Shown: positions 16,739 through 32,728, numbered from the stretch's first letter. The stretch is DNA of 64,000 nucleotides from Streptomyces paradoxus (GCF_014202475.1 NZ_JACHGV010000009.1:248001-312000), one strand, 5' to 3'. A program made the numbers and translations. The notes: generated by a model from the sequence alone, not told the origin.

Positions 16739-17482
16739 TCAGCGGCCGGCGGGGTCCCGGACGATCCTCTGCGCCCGGGCGGCCACGAGCCACTTGGGGA
16801 ACTCGCCCGTCAGCCGGTCGTAGAGCTCGGCGTCCGAGACCTTCCGCGGGTCCTTGCCCGCGTGGAAGAACCCGGCGTTGTCGACGATCCGCTTGCCCGG
16901 TACGGCCAGCTCGTCGAGCTTGCGCAGGAAGTCGAACTGCTTGCTGCCCGGGTCGCCGAACCCGATGAACTGCCAGAACAGCGGAAGCCCGGCGGCCTTG
17001 CACAGGTACCGCTCCGCGGCGAGTTTGTTGATCGGCCCGCCGTCGGTCTGGAACACCACCAGGGCGGGCTCGGCCGTCCCGCTGTCGAGGTAGTGGTCGA
17101 TCACGGCGTCCATGGCCAGGTGGTAGCTCGTCTTGCCCATGTGCCCGAGCCCGGCGGCGATCCTCTCGATCCTGCCCCGGTGGTCGGCGAGCGCGATGTC
17201 GGTGACGGCGTCGACGTCGGTGGAGAAGAACACCACGGGCACGCTGCCGTCGTCGTCCAGATGCGCCGACAGCCCGAGGACCCGGTCGGCCAGCGCCTGG
17301 ACACTGCCGTCCTGGTAGTAGGGCTTCATCGAGCCGGAGTAGTCGACGACGAGGTAGACCGCGGCCCGCACTCCGGTGAGGCCGTGCCCGGCGAGGGACG
17401 CCCCGGCGCTCTTGTAGAGGTTCACCAGCGCGGGAGCGGTCTCCTGGACCTTGCTCAGACTGATCGCGACCATGGCCCGCAT
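16739..17482 (-). CDS. VWA-domain protein (TerF-like)
   Basis: A 247-residue von Willebrand factor A protein. VYLVVDYSGSMKPYY holds the MIDAS DxSxS, a Thr (GKTSYH) and later Asp (FQTDGG) complete the metal site. The opening ISLSKVQETAPALVNLYKSA is the form seen in tellurite-resistance-type TerF/vWA-TerD proteins. ATG at 17482 was chosen because GAGGAG lies 7 nt upstream; MVAISL at 17473 is equally possible. Only 4 bp separate it from the upstream ATPase gene, so the two are probably one transcript. The role is unknown; metal-dependent protein interaction is likely. Confidence 0.85.
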   Translation of the reverse strand: MRAMVAISLSKVQETAPALVNLYKSAGASLAGHGLTGVRAAVYLVVDYSGSMKPYYQDGSVQALADRVLGLSAHLDDDGSVPVVFFSTDVDAVTDIALADHRGRIERIAAGLGHMGKTSYHLAMDAVIDHYLDSGTAEPALVVFQTDGGPINKLAAERYLCKAAGLPLFWQFIGFGDPGSKQFDFLRKLDELAVPGKRIVDNAGFFHAGKDPRKVSDAELYDRLTGEFPKWLVAARAQRIVRDPAGR

Positions 17483-17486
17483 CCTC

Positions 17487-18218
17487 TCACTCCTCGGTGA
17501 CCACCCCGTCGCTCAGCTCCAGCACCCGGTCGGCCAGACCGAGGAGTTGAGGGTCGTGGGTGGCGACGAGGGCCGAGACGCCCTCGCTGCGGACCACGGC
17601 CCGCAGCAGCTCCATCACCGCCAGGCCGGTGGCGGCGTCGAGCTGGCCGGTCGGCTCGTCGGCAAGCAGCAGGGCCGGCCGGTTGGCGAGGGCCCGGGCG
17701 ATGGCGACCCGCTGCTGCTGTCCGCCGGACAGCTCGGCTGGCCGCTGTGTCTCATGGCCGGCGAGACCCACCAGGGCCAGCAGCAGCGCCACCCGCTCCT
17801 CGCGTTCGCGCGGCTCGGCCCGGCGCAGCCGCAGCGGCACGCCCACGTTCTCGGCGGCGGTGAGGATGGGGATGAGCCCGAAGGACTGGAAGACGAAGCC
17901 GATCCGGTCGCGGCGCAGTTCCAGCAGCTCGCTCTCGCCGAGCGCCGACAGGTCGGTGCCGTCCACGACGACACGGCCGCTCCGCGGGGTGTCGAGGCCG
18001 CCGATCAGATGGAGCAGGGTCGACTTGCCGGAGCCCGACCGGCCCTTGAGAGCGACCAGTTCCCCGCTGCGGACGGTGAAGGAGGCCCCGCGCAGCGCGT
18101 GCACGGCCCCGGCCCCGGTGCCGTAGGAGTGGTGCAGGTCCTCCACCCGCAGCATCGGCCCGCCGGACGCGTCGCCGACGAGGGCGGCGCCGGTTCCCGG
18201 ACTGGTGTTCTCGGTCAT
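17487..18218 (-). CDS. ABC transporter ATPase, MacB/LolD type
   Basis: A 243-residue ATPase: Walker A GRSGSGKST, Q-loop in FVFQSFGLIP, signature LSGGQQQR and Walker B ALLLADEPTGQLD, all of the LolD/MacB/FtsE class that powers FtsX-like permeases. ATG at 18218 (MTENTSPG) is preferred; a longer form from 18254 is possible. It diverges across 138 bp from a gene for a 1111-residue FtsX-type permease, its obvious partner, and precedes the VWA gene on its own strand. The divergent spacer contains two imperfect copies of TGCCGGGTGGGG (about 18280 and 18311). Confidence 0.9.
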   Translation of the reverse strand: MTENTSPGTGAALVGDASGGPMLRVEDLHHSYGTGAGAVHALRGASFTVRSGELVALKGRSGSGKSTLLHLIGGLDTPRSGRVVVDGTDLSALGESELLELRRDRIGFVFQSFGLIPILTAAENVGVPLRLRRAEPREREERVALLLALVGLAGHETQRPAELSGGQQQRVAIARALANRPALLLADEPTGQLDAATGLAVMELLRAVVRSEGVSALVATHDPQLLGLADRVLELSDGVVTEE

Positions 18219-18356
18219 CACCGCATCCCATACGGAACCGGTCCGCATGGTCAAGAGCGGGGCGACCCGGGTTCGAACTCATGTGCCGGGTGGGGAACTC
18301 CGTGATATGCATGCCGGGTTGGGGGATCAGAGGCTCGCGCATCGGGTGGGGGAAGA

Positions 18357-21300
18357 GTGACGGGCTTACTGCTGCTGCGCCTGCGCGCGCACCGGCTGCT
18401 GCTCACGGCCGCCCTGCTCGCCGTCCTGCTGACCACCTCGGTGCTCGCCGCGCTCACGGCCTACTCCGGCTCCGTCGGGGACGCGGCGCTGCGCGGCGCC
18501 CTGGGCGGCCGGGCCGCGGCCTCCGCCTCCCTCGTCGTCGAGGCGGACGTGCCCCGGGAGCGGCGGGACGCGGCGCAGCGGGCGGTGGTGCGCGGGGCGC
18601 GGGATGCGTTCGGCGGGCTGCCGGTGACCGTGCGGAGGCTGGAGCGGTCCGGGCCGTACGCGCTGCCCCGGTCCCTGCAGGGCGCCGAGGCCGGCGCCGG
18701 GGAGCCCGACCTCACGCACCTCGCCGCCCTCGACGGGTCACGGATCAAGCTGCTTTCGGGCACCCTGCCGGGCCCGGCCCCGGCGTCCCGCTCGGCCGCC
18801 GTGCCCGTGGCGCTGCCCGAGGCTGCCGCCGACCGGCTGGGGCTGCGCCCCGGAGCGCGGGTCACGCTGACCGACCGGCTGGGCGGCGATCCGCTGCGGG
18901 TCCGGGTGACCGGCGTGTACCGGGCGGCCGACAGCTCCGATCCCTACTGGCAGGCCGACCCCCTCGGCGGACGGGGCATCCGCACCGTCGCCTTCACCAC
19001 GTACGGGCCGCTGCTGGCCCACGGGTCGGTGCTCGCCTCGGGCCGCGTCTCCGAGGACGCCACCGGCTGGGTGGCGACGGCCGGCTTCCGCACCCTGACG
19101 ACCGACGGCATCGGCACGCTCCGCTCGGCGGCCGTCCGGGCGGCCGGGGCGCTGCGCGAGGACCCGGCGCTCGGGGGCGACGCGGATGTGCGGACGGGGC
19201 TGCCCGAGGTGCTCGACCGGACCGAGCGTGGCCTGCTGGTGTCCCGGTCCACGCTGCTGATCGTCTCGGTGCAGCTGGTGCTGCTCGCCGGGTACGCGCT
19301 GCTGCTGGTGGCCCGGCTGCTGAGCAGCGAACGGGCGGGTGAGACCGAGCTGCTGCGGGCCCGAGGCGGATCGCGCGGGCGGATCGCCGGGCTCGCCGCG
19401 CTGGAGGCCCTGCTGCTGGCGGTCCCCGCCGCCGTCTGTGCCGCGCTGCTGTCCGGCCCGCTGGCCCGGCTGCTCGCCCGGTGGTCCTCGCTCGACCGGA
19501 TCGGCCTGGGGCTCGACACCGCCCCTGTGGGTCCGGTGTGGCTGGTCGCGGGCGGGGTGGCGGCGGCCTGTGCGATGGCGGTGGTGGCACCCGCGCTCGC
19601 GGCGACGACGGGAACGCCCGTACGGCTGCGGCGGGTCCGGGCCGCGGCGTCGGCCGCGCCCGTGCGGGCCGGAGCCGACGTGGGGCTGCTGCTGATCGCG
19701 GGAGTGGCGTACTGGCAGCTGGACCGGCAGACCGACGCGACCGGCGGCGGAGTGCTCAGCCGGGACCGGGCCGGGGAGCTGGGCATCGATCCGCTGCTGG
19801 TCGCGGCGCCCGCGCTGGCACTGCTGGCGGGCACGGTCCTGACGCTGCGTCTGCTGCCGTTCGTGGCCCGGCTCGCGGAGCGGCGGTCCGCGAGCGGGCG
19901 TGGACTGCCGGCGGCGCTGGCGGGCTGGCAGTTCAGCCGGCGTCCGCTGCGCGGGGCGGGCCCGGTGCTGCTGCTGGTCATCGCCGTGGCGACGGGCATG
20001 CTGGCGATCGGGCACGGCGCGTCCTGGGACCGGTCGCAGGACGACCAGGCCGACTTCAGGACGGGCGCCGACGTACGGGTGCTCGACTACCGGCCGGGCA
20101 GCCCCGGGCAGACAGGCCTTTACGCGGCGCTGCCCGGCGCCGTGGACGCCGCTCCCGCGCACCGCGCCACCCTGAGCCTGTCCGGGGACCGCCGGGCGAC
20201 GGTCCTCGCCCTGGACACGGCACGCGCCCGGGACGGGATGCTCATGCGCCAGGACCTCTCCGAGGAGCCCCCGGCGCGGCTGCTGCGGGCCCTGGCGCCG
20301 CCCGAGCCGGACCAGGACCGGGCCGTGCGGCTCCCCGACGGCACCCGGCGGATCGCCCTCGACATGCGGATCACCGACGAGCGGGCCCCGGCGAAGCGCT
20401 CCCCCTCCGATCGCGCGCCGCTGCTCACGGTGGTCGTCGAGGACCGGTACGGCATCGCGTACCGGCTGGGCGGCGGCATCGTCCCGGTGGACGGCCGGGT
20501 CCACCGGATCGCGCTCGACCTGGACGGGACGGCGGCGGGCCGCCGGGCGGCCCCGGCCGGGCCGTTGCGGCTGACCGGGTTGCAGCTCGACGACACCTCC
20601 CCCGTCAACCGTCCCGAACGACACCGTTTCACCGTCGAGCGGTTGCTCGCGACCGGCCGCGACGGCTCCGCGCGGACCGTCCCGGTGCCCGCCGGGACGC
20701 GCTGGCAGGGCAGCCGGACCGTGACGCAGAACGGCGAGGTCGTCTCCCGTGCGGCCACCAGGCCCGCCGCGTCGGGGAACGCGCCGCTGGCCGTGTCGTA
20801 CGGCACCGGCGCCGACCGCGACGACGGCTACGGCGCCCAGCCGATCTACACCGTCCGCGTCGACACCACCGGAGCCGAGGTGCCGCGCAGCCTCTCCGCC
20901 GTCGCCAGCCGGGACTTCCTGCGGGCGGCGGGAGCCCGGCCGGGCGACACCATCGACGTGCCGCTGTCCGGGGAACAACTGCGGGTGCGGATCGTGCGGT
21001 CGGTCCAGGAGCTGCCGACCACCGCCACCGACCTGGCCGGGGAGACCCTGTCCGGCGGGGCACTGCTGCTCGATCTGCGGGCCGTCGACGCCGTGCTGGC
21101 GCAGCGGGCCAGCACGCCGCTCACCCCCACCGAGTGGTGGGTGAGCACCACGCCGGGCAAGGAGGCCGAGGTCGCCGCGGCGCTCAGGGCGCGCCCCGAC
21201 GTCGAACCCGGGCAGGTGCTGGTGCGGGACGAGACCGCGGCCGAGCTGCTGCGCGATCCGCTCGGCGCCGGGCCGCGCTCGGCACTGACGGCGGTGGCGG

Positions 21301-21692
21301 TGGCCGCCGTGGCCCTCGCCGCCGGGGGGTTCGCGGTGAGCGCCGCCGGTGCGCGGCGGGAGCGGTCCGCGGAGTTCGCGGTGCTGCGCGCCCTGGGTAC
21401 GCCCCGCCGGGATCTCGCCCGGCTGGTCGTGACGGAGCAGAGCCTGCTCATCGGTGCCGGTCTGCTCGCCGGGCTCGGCCTCGGCACGGTCCTGACCCGG
21501 GCCGTCGTCCCGCTGATCGTGCTGACCTCCGGTGCCGCACGGCCTCTCCCGCCGGTCCTGGTCGAACTGCCGGTGTCCCAGGTGGCTCTGCTCCTCGCGG
21601 GGGTGGCGGCCCCGCTGCTGCTGATCACCGTCGCGGCGGCGCTGCGGCGTGCCGAGCCGGCGGTCGCGCTGCGCCACCAGGGGGAGGACTGA
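18357..21692 (+). CDS. FtsX-type ABC transporter permease (1111 aa)
   Basis: A large MacB/LolC-like permease. There is an N-terminal membrane span (about 10-33), a long extracytoplasmic domain, a cluster of membrane spans in the middle (roughly 300-540), a second large extracytoplasmic domain (about 560-960), and an FtsX domain at the C-terminus (about 970-1100; AVAAVALAAGGFAVSAA, then three more spans). The segment RRERSAEFAVLRALGTPRRDL is the coupling motif typical of this family. It starts at GTG 18357 after GGGGGAAGA. It ends in TGATG, coupling it to the next permease. The pair probably exports or extracts a lipid, peptide or lipoprotein; the substrate is unknown. Confidence 0.9.
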   Translation: MTGLLLLRLRAHRLLLTAALLAVLLTTSVLAALTAYSGSVGDAALRGALGGRAAASASLVVEADVPRERRDAAQRAVVRGARDAFGGLPVTVRRLERSGPYALPRSLQGAEAGAGEPDLTHLAALDGSRIKLLSGTLPGPAPASRSAAVPVALPEAAADRLGLRPGARVTLTDRLGGDPLRVRVTGVYRAADSSDPYWQADPLGGRGIRTVAFTTYGPLLAHGSVLASGRVSEDATGWVATAGFRTLTTDGIGTLRSAAVRAAGALREDPALGGDADVRTGLPEVLDRTERGLLVSRSTLLIVSVQLVLLAGYALLLVARLLSSERAGETELLRARGGSRGRIAGLAALEALLLAVPAAVCAALLSGPLARLLARWSSLDRIGLGLDTAPVGPVWLVAGGVAAACAMAVVAPALAATTGTPVRLRRVRAAASAAPVRAGADVGLLLIAGVAYWQLDRQTDATGGGVLSRDRAGELGIDPLLVAAPALALLAGTVLTLRLLPFVARLAERRSASGRGLPAALAGWQFSRRPLRGAGPVLLLVIAVATGMLAIGHGASWDRSQDDQADFRTGADVRVLDYRPGSPGQTGLYAALPGAVDAAPAHRATLSLSGDRRATVLALDTARARDGMLMRQDLSEEPPARLLRALAPPEPDQDRAVRLPDGTRRIALDMRITDERAPAKRSPSDRAPLLTVVVEDRYGIAYRLGGGIVPVDGRVHRIALDLDGTAAGRRAAPAGPLRLTGLQLDDTSPVNRPERHRFTVERLLATGRDGSARTVPVPAGTRWQGSRTVTQNGEVVSRAATRPAASGNAPLAVSYGTGADRDDGYGAQPIYTVRVDTTGAEVPRSLSAVASRDFLRAAGARPGDTIDVPLSGEQLRVRIVRSVQELPTTATDLAGETLSGGALLLDLRAVDAVLAQRASTPLTPTEWWVSTTPGKEAEVAAALRARPDVEPGQVLVRDETAAELLRDPLGAGPRSALTAVAVAAVALAAGGFAVSAAGARRERSAEFAVLRALGTPRRDLARLVVTEQSLLIGAGLLAGLGLGTVLTRAVVPLIVLTSGAARPLPPVLVELPVSQVALLLAGVAAPLLLITVAAALRRAEPAVALRHQGED

Positions 21693-24420
21693 TGCCGCCG
21701 AACGCACAGGGAGCCTCCTGGGTGCGGACCCGGTTGCGGGCCGCGCCCTGGCCGGCCGTCGTCTTCGGTGTGCTGGTGCTGGTCACGGCGTTCCTCGCGG
21801 CCGTCCTGCCCCGGGCCGTCGAGGCGTACGAGACGGACGGGCTGCGCGAGGCCGTCGCGACCGCCGCCCCCGAGTCGACCGTGCTGGAGCTGAAGACGGA
21901 GCAGCCCGGTCTCAACCGTCCGGAGGAGGCCCGGGCCGACGAGTTCCGGCCGGAGGCCCTCGCGGCGGTCGACGCCCGGGCGCGGGCGCTGCTGCCCGAG
22001 CCGCTGCGGGTGGACCCGGCCGAGTCGGCGTACGGGGTGCGGACCGGCAAGAGCCTGCAGGCGCTGGACGCGTGGCTGCCCCGGCCCGACGGGCTGCTGC
22101 CCCGGTTCACCCTGCTCGCGCAGTCGGGTGCGGCCGGCCACGCCACGGTGCGGGAGGGCCGGCTGCCCACCGCCGACGGCTCGGTGAGCGTGGACACCCG
22201 GACGGTGGAAGGGGCCGTGACCGCAGAGACGGCCCGCACGCTGCGGCTGCGGGCCGGCTCCACCCTCACGCTGGACGGCTTCATGAACGGGCCGCTGACC
22301 GTCCGCGTCACCGGCGTCCTCCAGCCCCGGCATCCGGAGCGGAGCTACTGGTCCGCGGAACCGGTGCTGCGGACACCGGCCATGGCGAGCAACGGCGGCC
22401 GTCCGCCCCAGTTCTACTGGGAGGCGGGCGTCCTGCTGGCGCCGGGTGCCGCCCCGGCCCTGCTCGGCGGGCAGGGAGAGCCGGAGCGGTACTGGCGGTT
22501 CGCGCCCGCGACCGGCCGGCTCACCGGGGCGGACACCTCGGCGCTGGTCGAGCGGATCGCGTCCCTGGAGGACGGGCCCGCCCTGGTGCGGATGCGCGCC
22601 GTCGCCGGACCGACGGCGCAGTTGTCCACCGGCCTGGAGCAGGTCGTGGGCGCCTACACGGAGACGCGTGACGCCGTCGCGCCGGTGGTCGCCGTGGCGG
22701 CCTTCGGGATCACCGCGGTCGCCTTCGTCGTCCTGGTGATGAGCGGTGGCCTGGCGGCCGCCCGCCGCGAGGGGGAACTCGCCCTGCTGCGGGCCAGGGG
22801 CGGTTCCCTGCGCGGCATCGCCGGGCGGCTGCTGGCCGAGAACGCGGTGCCGGCGGTGCCCGCGGCGGTGTGCGGTCTGCTGCTCGCCGTGCTCGTCGTG
22901 GACGAGGCCCGGCTGCTGCCCGCCGTGCTCGGGGCGGGTGCCGTGGCCATGCTGGCCTGTGCCGCGCTGCCGGTGCGTGCGGCGGTGGCGCATCGCAGGC
23001 CGCGGGCGCACCAGGGGCGCGACGACCTGGCCGGGGCCAGGCCCGGTGGGCGTCGTACCGTCGCCGAACTGACCCTGCTGGTCCTGGCGGCGGGCTCGGT
23101 GCTGACGCTGCGCCGCCGCGGGCCGGCCGGGGACGGTGATCTGCTGGTGAGCGCCGCCCCGGTGCTCGTCGCCCTGGTGGCGGCGCTGGTCCTCGTCCGG
23201 CTGTATCCGCTGCCCCTGCGGTGGGCCGCGGGCCCGGCCGGACGGCTGCGCGGTGTGGTGGGGTTCCTGTCCCTGGCCCGCGCGGGCCGCTCACCGGCGA
23301 CGGTCGCCACGCTGCCGCTGCTCGCCCTGCTGACGGCCCTGACGACGGCCGCGTTCGGGGGGTCCGTGCTGGCGGGCGTGGCGGACGCCCGGGACCGGGC
23401 CGCGCTGCTGGAGACGGGCGCGGACGCGCTGATCACCACTCCCGACGGCTCCCCGCTCGCGGCGGGACTGGCACGGTCGGTGGGGGAGGTGGCGGGCGTG
23501 CGGCAGGTGACGGCCGTGGGCGTCGAGTTCGCCTCGGAGCGCGCCTCCGACGAGGCGCGTTCGCTGACCGTGGCCGGGGTCGAGCCGGACTCGTACGGGG
23601 AGCTGGCAGGGCGGATGGGGCTCGGGGGCTTCTCGGCCGACCGGCTGCGGATGCGGGGCGGGGTGCTGGACGCGGTCGCCTCCCCGGAGGTCGCCGAGCG
23701 GCTCGGGCGGGCGCCGCGCAGGATCGTGACCGACGCGGGGCCCCTCACGGTGCGGATCACCGCGGTGCGCCCCCGCACCCCGGCCGTCCCCGAGGGCGAG
23801 TTCCTCCTGGTCGACGCGGCCGGGCTGAAGGGCTCGGCCGGTCCCTCGATGCTGCTGGCAGCTGGTGCCGGGCTCGACACGAAGGCGCTGCGGGCGGCCG
23901 TGCGCGGCGCCGGTTCCGGCCTCTCGGTGACCCTGCGGAGCGCGGAACGGGCGGCGCTGTCCGACGCACCGTTGCAGGCCGGTGCCGAACGGATCTACGT
24001 CTGGGCCGTCGCCGCGGGCGCGGGCTATGCCGTACTCGCCCTGGTGCTCGGGCTGGTGCGGTCCGCGCCGGAGCGGGCGGCGCTGCTGGCCCGGCTGCGC
24101 ACCCTCGGTATGACGACCCGCCAGGGGCGGCGCCTGCTGAGCCTGGAGGCGCTGCCCCAGACGCTGCTCGCCGCGGGCGGGGGCATGGCCGTCGGCTGGG
24201 CGACGGTACGGCTGCTCGCCCCCGGCATCGACCTGGACCGGCTCGCCCTGGCGGACACGTCCGGTGTCACGCCGCCGGACGCCGTGCTGCGGACCGACCT
24301 GTGGTCGCTGGCCCTGCCGGCCGCGGGCGCGGTGCTGCTGGCGGGGGCGGTGGCCGTCGCGCAGGCCTGGTGGGCGGGACGCCGGACACCGATCAGCCAC
24401 CTCAGGGCAGGAGACATGCG

Positions 24421-24424
<4 letters not shown>
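21692..24424 (+). CDS. Second FtsX-type ABC transporter permease (910 aa)
   Basis: Paralogue of the preceding permease, 910 residues. An N-terminal span (WPAVVFGVLVLVTAFLAAVL) is followed by an extracytoplasmic domain, a membrane cluster beginning VVAVAAFGITAVAFVVLVMS with the coupling segment AARREGELALLRARGGS, another soluble domain, and C-terminal spans (GAGYAVLALVLGLV). ATG at 21692 shares its A with the previous stop (TGATG), with GGGGAGG upstream. The end overlaps the downstream ATPase by ATGA. The two permeases probably heterodimerise. Confidence 0.9.
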
Positions 24425-25401
<977 letters not shown>

Positions 25402-25410
25402 GGAGGTGCG

Positions 25411-25458
25411 ACAGCGCCTGCCCGGTCGTCCGGTCGGGGACTGTTGGGCAGACGCTGT
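25411..25458 (+). terminator. Terminator of the permease/ATPase operon
   Basis: ACAGCG-C-CTGCCC (25411-25423) pairs with GGGCAG-A-CGCTGT (25446-25458), 12 bp with a single mismatch, starting 9 bp after the ATPase stop. No U-tract follows. It lies in the convergent gap before gltD. Confidence 0.7.
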
Positions 25459-25502
25459 CGGTGTTCCGTACGCCGTTGTACGGGACGTCTGGTGGGGTGC
25501 TG

Positions 25503-26958
25503 TCAGACCATCAGCGCGCGGTCCGTCGGACGGATGGGCGCCGGCAGCTCGCTCGCGCCGGTGAGGGCACGGTCCACCCCGCGGGCCGCCGAGCGGCCCT
25601 CGGCGATGGCCCAGACGATGAGCGACTGGCCGCGGCCGGCGTCACCGGCGACGAACACGCCCGGCACGTTGGTCTGGAAGTCGGCGTCGCGGGCGATGTT
25701 GCCGCGCTCGTCGAGCTCCAGGCCGAACTGGTCGACCAGGCCGTTCTCCCGGTCGGTGCCGGTGAAGCCCATGGCGAGGGTGACCAGCTGCGCGGGGATC
25801 TTGCGCTCGGAGCCGGGCTTCGGGGTCAGCTTGCCGTCGATGAACTCCACCTCGGTGAGGTGCAGCCACTGGACGTTGCCGTCCTCGTCGCCCTCGAAGT
25901 GGGTCGTCGAGACCGAGTAGACCCGCTCGCCGCCCTCCTCGTGCGCCGAGGTGACCTTGTACAGCATGGGGAAGGTCGGCCAGGGCTGGGAGGCCTCGTT
26001 CCGCTCCTCGCCCGGGCGGGGCATGATCTCCAGCTGCGTGACGGAGGCCGCGCCCTGGCGGTGGGCGGTGCCGACGCAGTCCGCGCCGGTGTCGCCGCCG
26101 CCGATGACCACGACGTGCTTGCCCTCGGCCGAGATCGGAGTGGTGACGTAGTCGCCCTCCTGGACCTTGTTGGCCAGCGGCAGGTACTCCATGGCCTGGT
26201 AGATGCCCTTGAGCTCGCGCCCGGGCACCGGCAGGTCACGGGCCGTGGTGGCGCCGACGGCCAGGACGACCGCGTCGTAGCGCTTCTTCAGGTCCGTGGC
26301 CTTGAGGTCGCGGCCGATCTCGATGCCCGTGCGGAAGCGGGTGCCCTCCGCGCGCATCTGCTCGATGCGGCGGTTGATGTGCCGCTTCTCCATCTTGAAC
26401 TCGGGGATGCCGTAGCGGAGGAGGCCTCCGATGCGGTCCGCGCGCTCGTAGACGGCGACGGTGTGGCCGGCCCGGGTCAGCTGCTGGGCGGCGGCGAGAC
26501 CCGCCGGGCCGGAGCCGATGACGGCGACGGTCTTGCCGGACAGGCGCTCGGGGATCTGCGGGGCGACGTCCCCGGTCTCCCACGCCTTGTCGATGATCGA
26601 GACCTCGACGTTCTTGATGGTGACCGGCGGCTGGTTGATGCCGAGCACACACGCCGACTCGCAGGGAGCGGGGCACAGGCGGCCCGTGAACTCCGGGAAG
26701 TTGTTCGTCGCGTGCAGGCGCTCCGAGGCGGCCGCCCAGTCCTCGCGGTAGGCGTAGTCGTTCCACTCGGGGATCAGGTTCCCGAGCGGGCAGCCGTTGT
26801 GGCAGAACGGGATGCCGCAGTCCATGCAGCGGCTGGCCTGCTTGCTGATGATCGGCAGCAGGGAGCCGGGGACGTAGACCTCGTTCCAGTCCCGGACGCG
26901 CTCCTCGACGGGGCGGGACCTGGCGAGTTCGCGCCCGTGGTTCAGGAAGCCCTTCGGG

Positions 26959-26966
<8 letters not shown>
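25503..26966 (-). CDS. gltD: Glutamate synthase, small (beta) subunit
   Basis: Supplies electrons from NADPH through FAD and iron-sulphur clusters to the large subunit for glutamate synthesis. The 487-residue protein has N-terminal Cys motifs CMDCGIPFCHNGCP and CPAPCESAC for two 4Fe-4S clusters, the FAD site VIGSGPAGLAAAQQL and the NADPH site VVIGGGDTGADCVG. Its ATG overlaps the gltB stop by 8 bp, so it is translated after gltB. Confidence 0.98.
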
Positions 26967-31557
<4,591 letters not shown>

Positions 31558-31618
31558 CGGCTCTCCCGTCGTCGTCATGTGGCATATGCAAGTGCCGAGG
31601 GACGACGTTGGCCCTCGC

Positions 31619-31645
31619 GTGATCGCAAAATTTCGTGCAGGTTAC
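31619..31645 (-). promoter_or_regulatory. Candidate GlnR-type operator upstream of gltB
   Basis: On the minus strand the order is GTAAC-n6-GAAAT-n6-ATCAC. It matches the spacing and most bases of actinobacterial GlnR boxes (gTnAC-n6-GaAAc repeats). It lies 62-88 bp before the chosen gltB start. A separate perfect palindrome CGGTTC-TCGG-GAACCG sits just upstream at 31655-31670. Binding is inferred. Confidence 0.5.
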
Positions 31646-31904
31646 ATGATGGAGCGGTTCTCGGGAACCGGGATAATCCGTTCCAGCATGCGGACACCGC
31701 GGGTTCGCGGCGGGGGTACCGCGCCAGCAGTGGAAGCTATGGAGGGGCCGCGTGAATCGATCGGGTCAGATCGGTTTCCATCGGCCCGGGGAGCGGGAGG
31801 GGCGGCTTCGCCCACCCCGCTGGGGTGCGCGGCGAGCGTCATTGCCCGCAGCGCTTACGGCTCATGCCCAGTGGTCGCACAGTCGAAACCAGTGAGTAAC
31901 GGCT

Positions 31905-31928
31905 ACTTATGCGGTCCCTTGCATAAGT
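31905..31928 (-). terminator. Hairpin downstream of the VIT1/CCC1 gene
   Basis: ACTTATGC and GCATAAGT form a perfect 8-bp stem around an 8-nt loop, 10 bp beyond the stop of the transporter gene. The lack of a U-tract leaves open that it is instead a regulatory site of gltB. The rest of the 381-bp gap 31558-31938 holds only the gltB promoter elements described separately. Confidence 0.45.
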
Positions 31929-31938
31929 CTGAGCCGCG

Positions 31939-32670
31939 CTATCCTACGGCCGTTCCGAACAAGGTGCCCAGGGCGTACGTCACACCGGCCGCCGCGCCTC
32001 CCAGGAAGAGCTGCCGCAGCCCGCTGTACCACCAGGTGCGCGCCGTCACCCGGGCCACCACCGCACCGCACAGGAAGAGCCCCAGCAGCGCCAGCAGCAC
32101 CGCCGGCCACATGCTGCTCGCTCCCAGCAGATAGGGCAGCACGGGTATCAGCGCGCCCAGCGCGAAAGAGCCGAAACTCGACACCGCGGCCACCGTCGGC
32201 GAGGGCAGATCGCCGGGGTCGATGCCCAGTTCCTCGCGGGCGTGGATCTCCAGCGCCTGCTCGGGGTCCTTCGACAGCTGCCGGGCCACCTCCTGGGCCA
32301 GCCGCGGTTCCACACCCCGCGACTCGTAGAGCGCGGCGAGCTCGGCCTCCTCGTCCTTGGGGTGCTTGCGCAGCTGGCGCCGCTCCACGTCCAGCTCGGC
32401 CTCGACGAGCTCGCGCTGCGAGGCGACGGAGGTGTACTCGCCGGCGGCCATGGAGAAGGCGCCGGCGGCCAGGCCCGCGAGTCCGCTGAGGACGACGGTG
32501 TGCTGACCGGCCGCCCCGCCGGCGACACCGGTCATCAGGGCGAGGTTGGAGACGAGGCCGTCCATCGCACCGAACACCGCGGGACGCAGCCAGCCGCCGT
32601 TCACGTCCCGGTGTGTGTGGTTGTCCCGGTGCGCCTCGTGCAGCGTCGCCTCGGTCTCGATGATGGCCAT
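31939..32670 (-). CDS. VIT1/CCC1-family metal transporter
   Basis: A 243-residue membrane protein of the vacuolar iron transporter family, exporting Fe2+ or Mn2+ or sequestering it. WLRPAVFGAMDGLVSNLALM is the first span with the conserved D/N residues, GAFSMAAGEYTSVASQRE is the signature second span, and three C-terminal spans follow a charged cytoplasmic domain (ELDVERRQLRKHPKDEE) that in plant VIT1 binds metal. It diverges from the ADP-ribosylglycohydrolase operon. A 20-bp palindrome lies 39 bp upstream. Metal specificity is not visible. Confidence 0.93.
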   Translation of the reverse strand: MAIIETEATLHEAHRDNHTHRDVNGGWLRPAVFGAMDGLVSNLALMTGVAGGAAGQHTVVLSGLAGLAAGAFSMAAGEYTSVASQRELVEAELDVERRQLRKHPKDEEAELAALYESRGVEPRLAQEVARQLSKDPEQALEIHAREELGIDPGDLPSPTVAAVSSFGSFALGALIPVLPYLLGASSMWPAVLLALLGLFLCGAVVARVTARTWWYSGLRQLFLGGAAAGVTYALGTLFGTAVG

Positions 32671-32708
32671 GGAAGATCCCCACTCCCCGCTCTTTGGACA
32701 CGTTCCAG

Positions 32709-32728
32709 AGTTTTACAACGCCAAAACT
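32709..32728. promoter_or_regulatory. Palindrome upstream of the VIT1/CCC1 gene
   Basis: AGTTTT-ACAACGCC-AAAACT is a perfect 6-bp inverted repeat in an AT-rich patch of an otherwise GC-rich 215-bp divergent gap, 39-58 bp before the transporter start. Its position suits an operator controlling the transporter, perhaps metal-responsive, but it does not match an iron box I know. Confidence 0.4.

Noticed and set aside
18270..18330. Imperfect repeats TGCCGGGTGGGG in the divergent transporter gap
   Set aside because: Too degenerate to call an operator from sequence alone; mentioned only in the gene entry.
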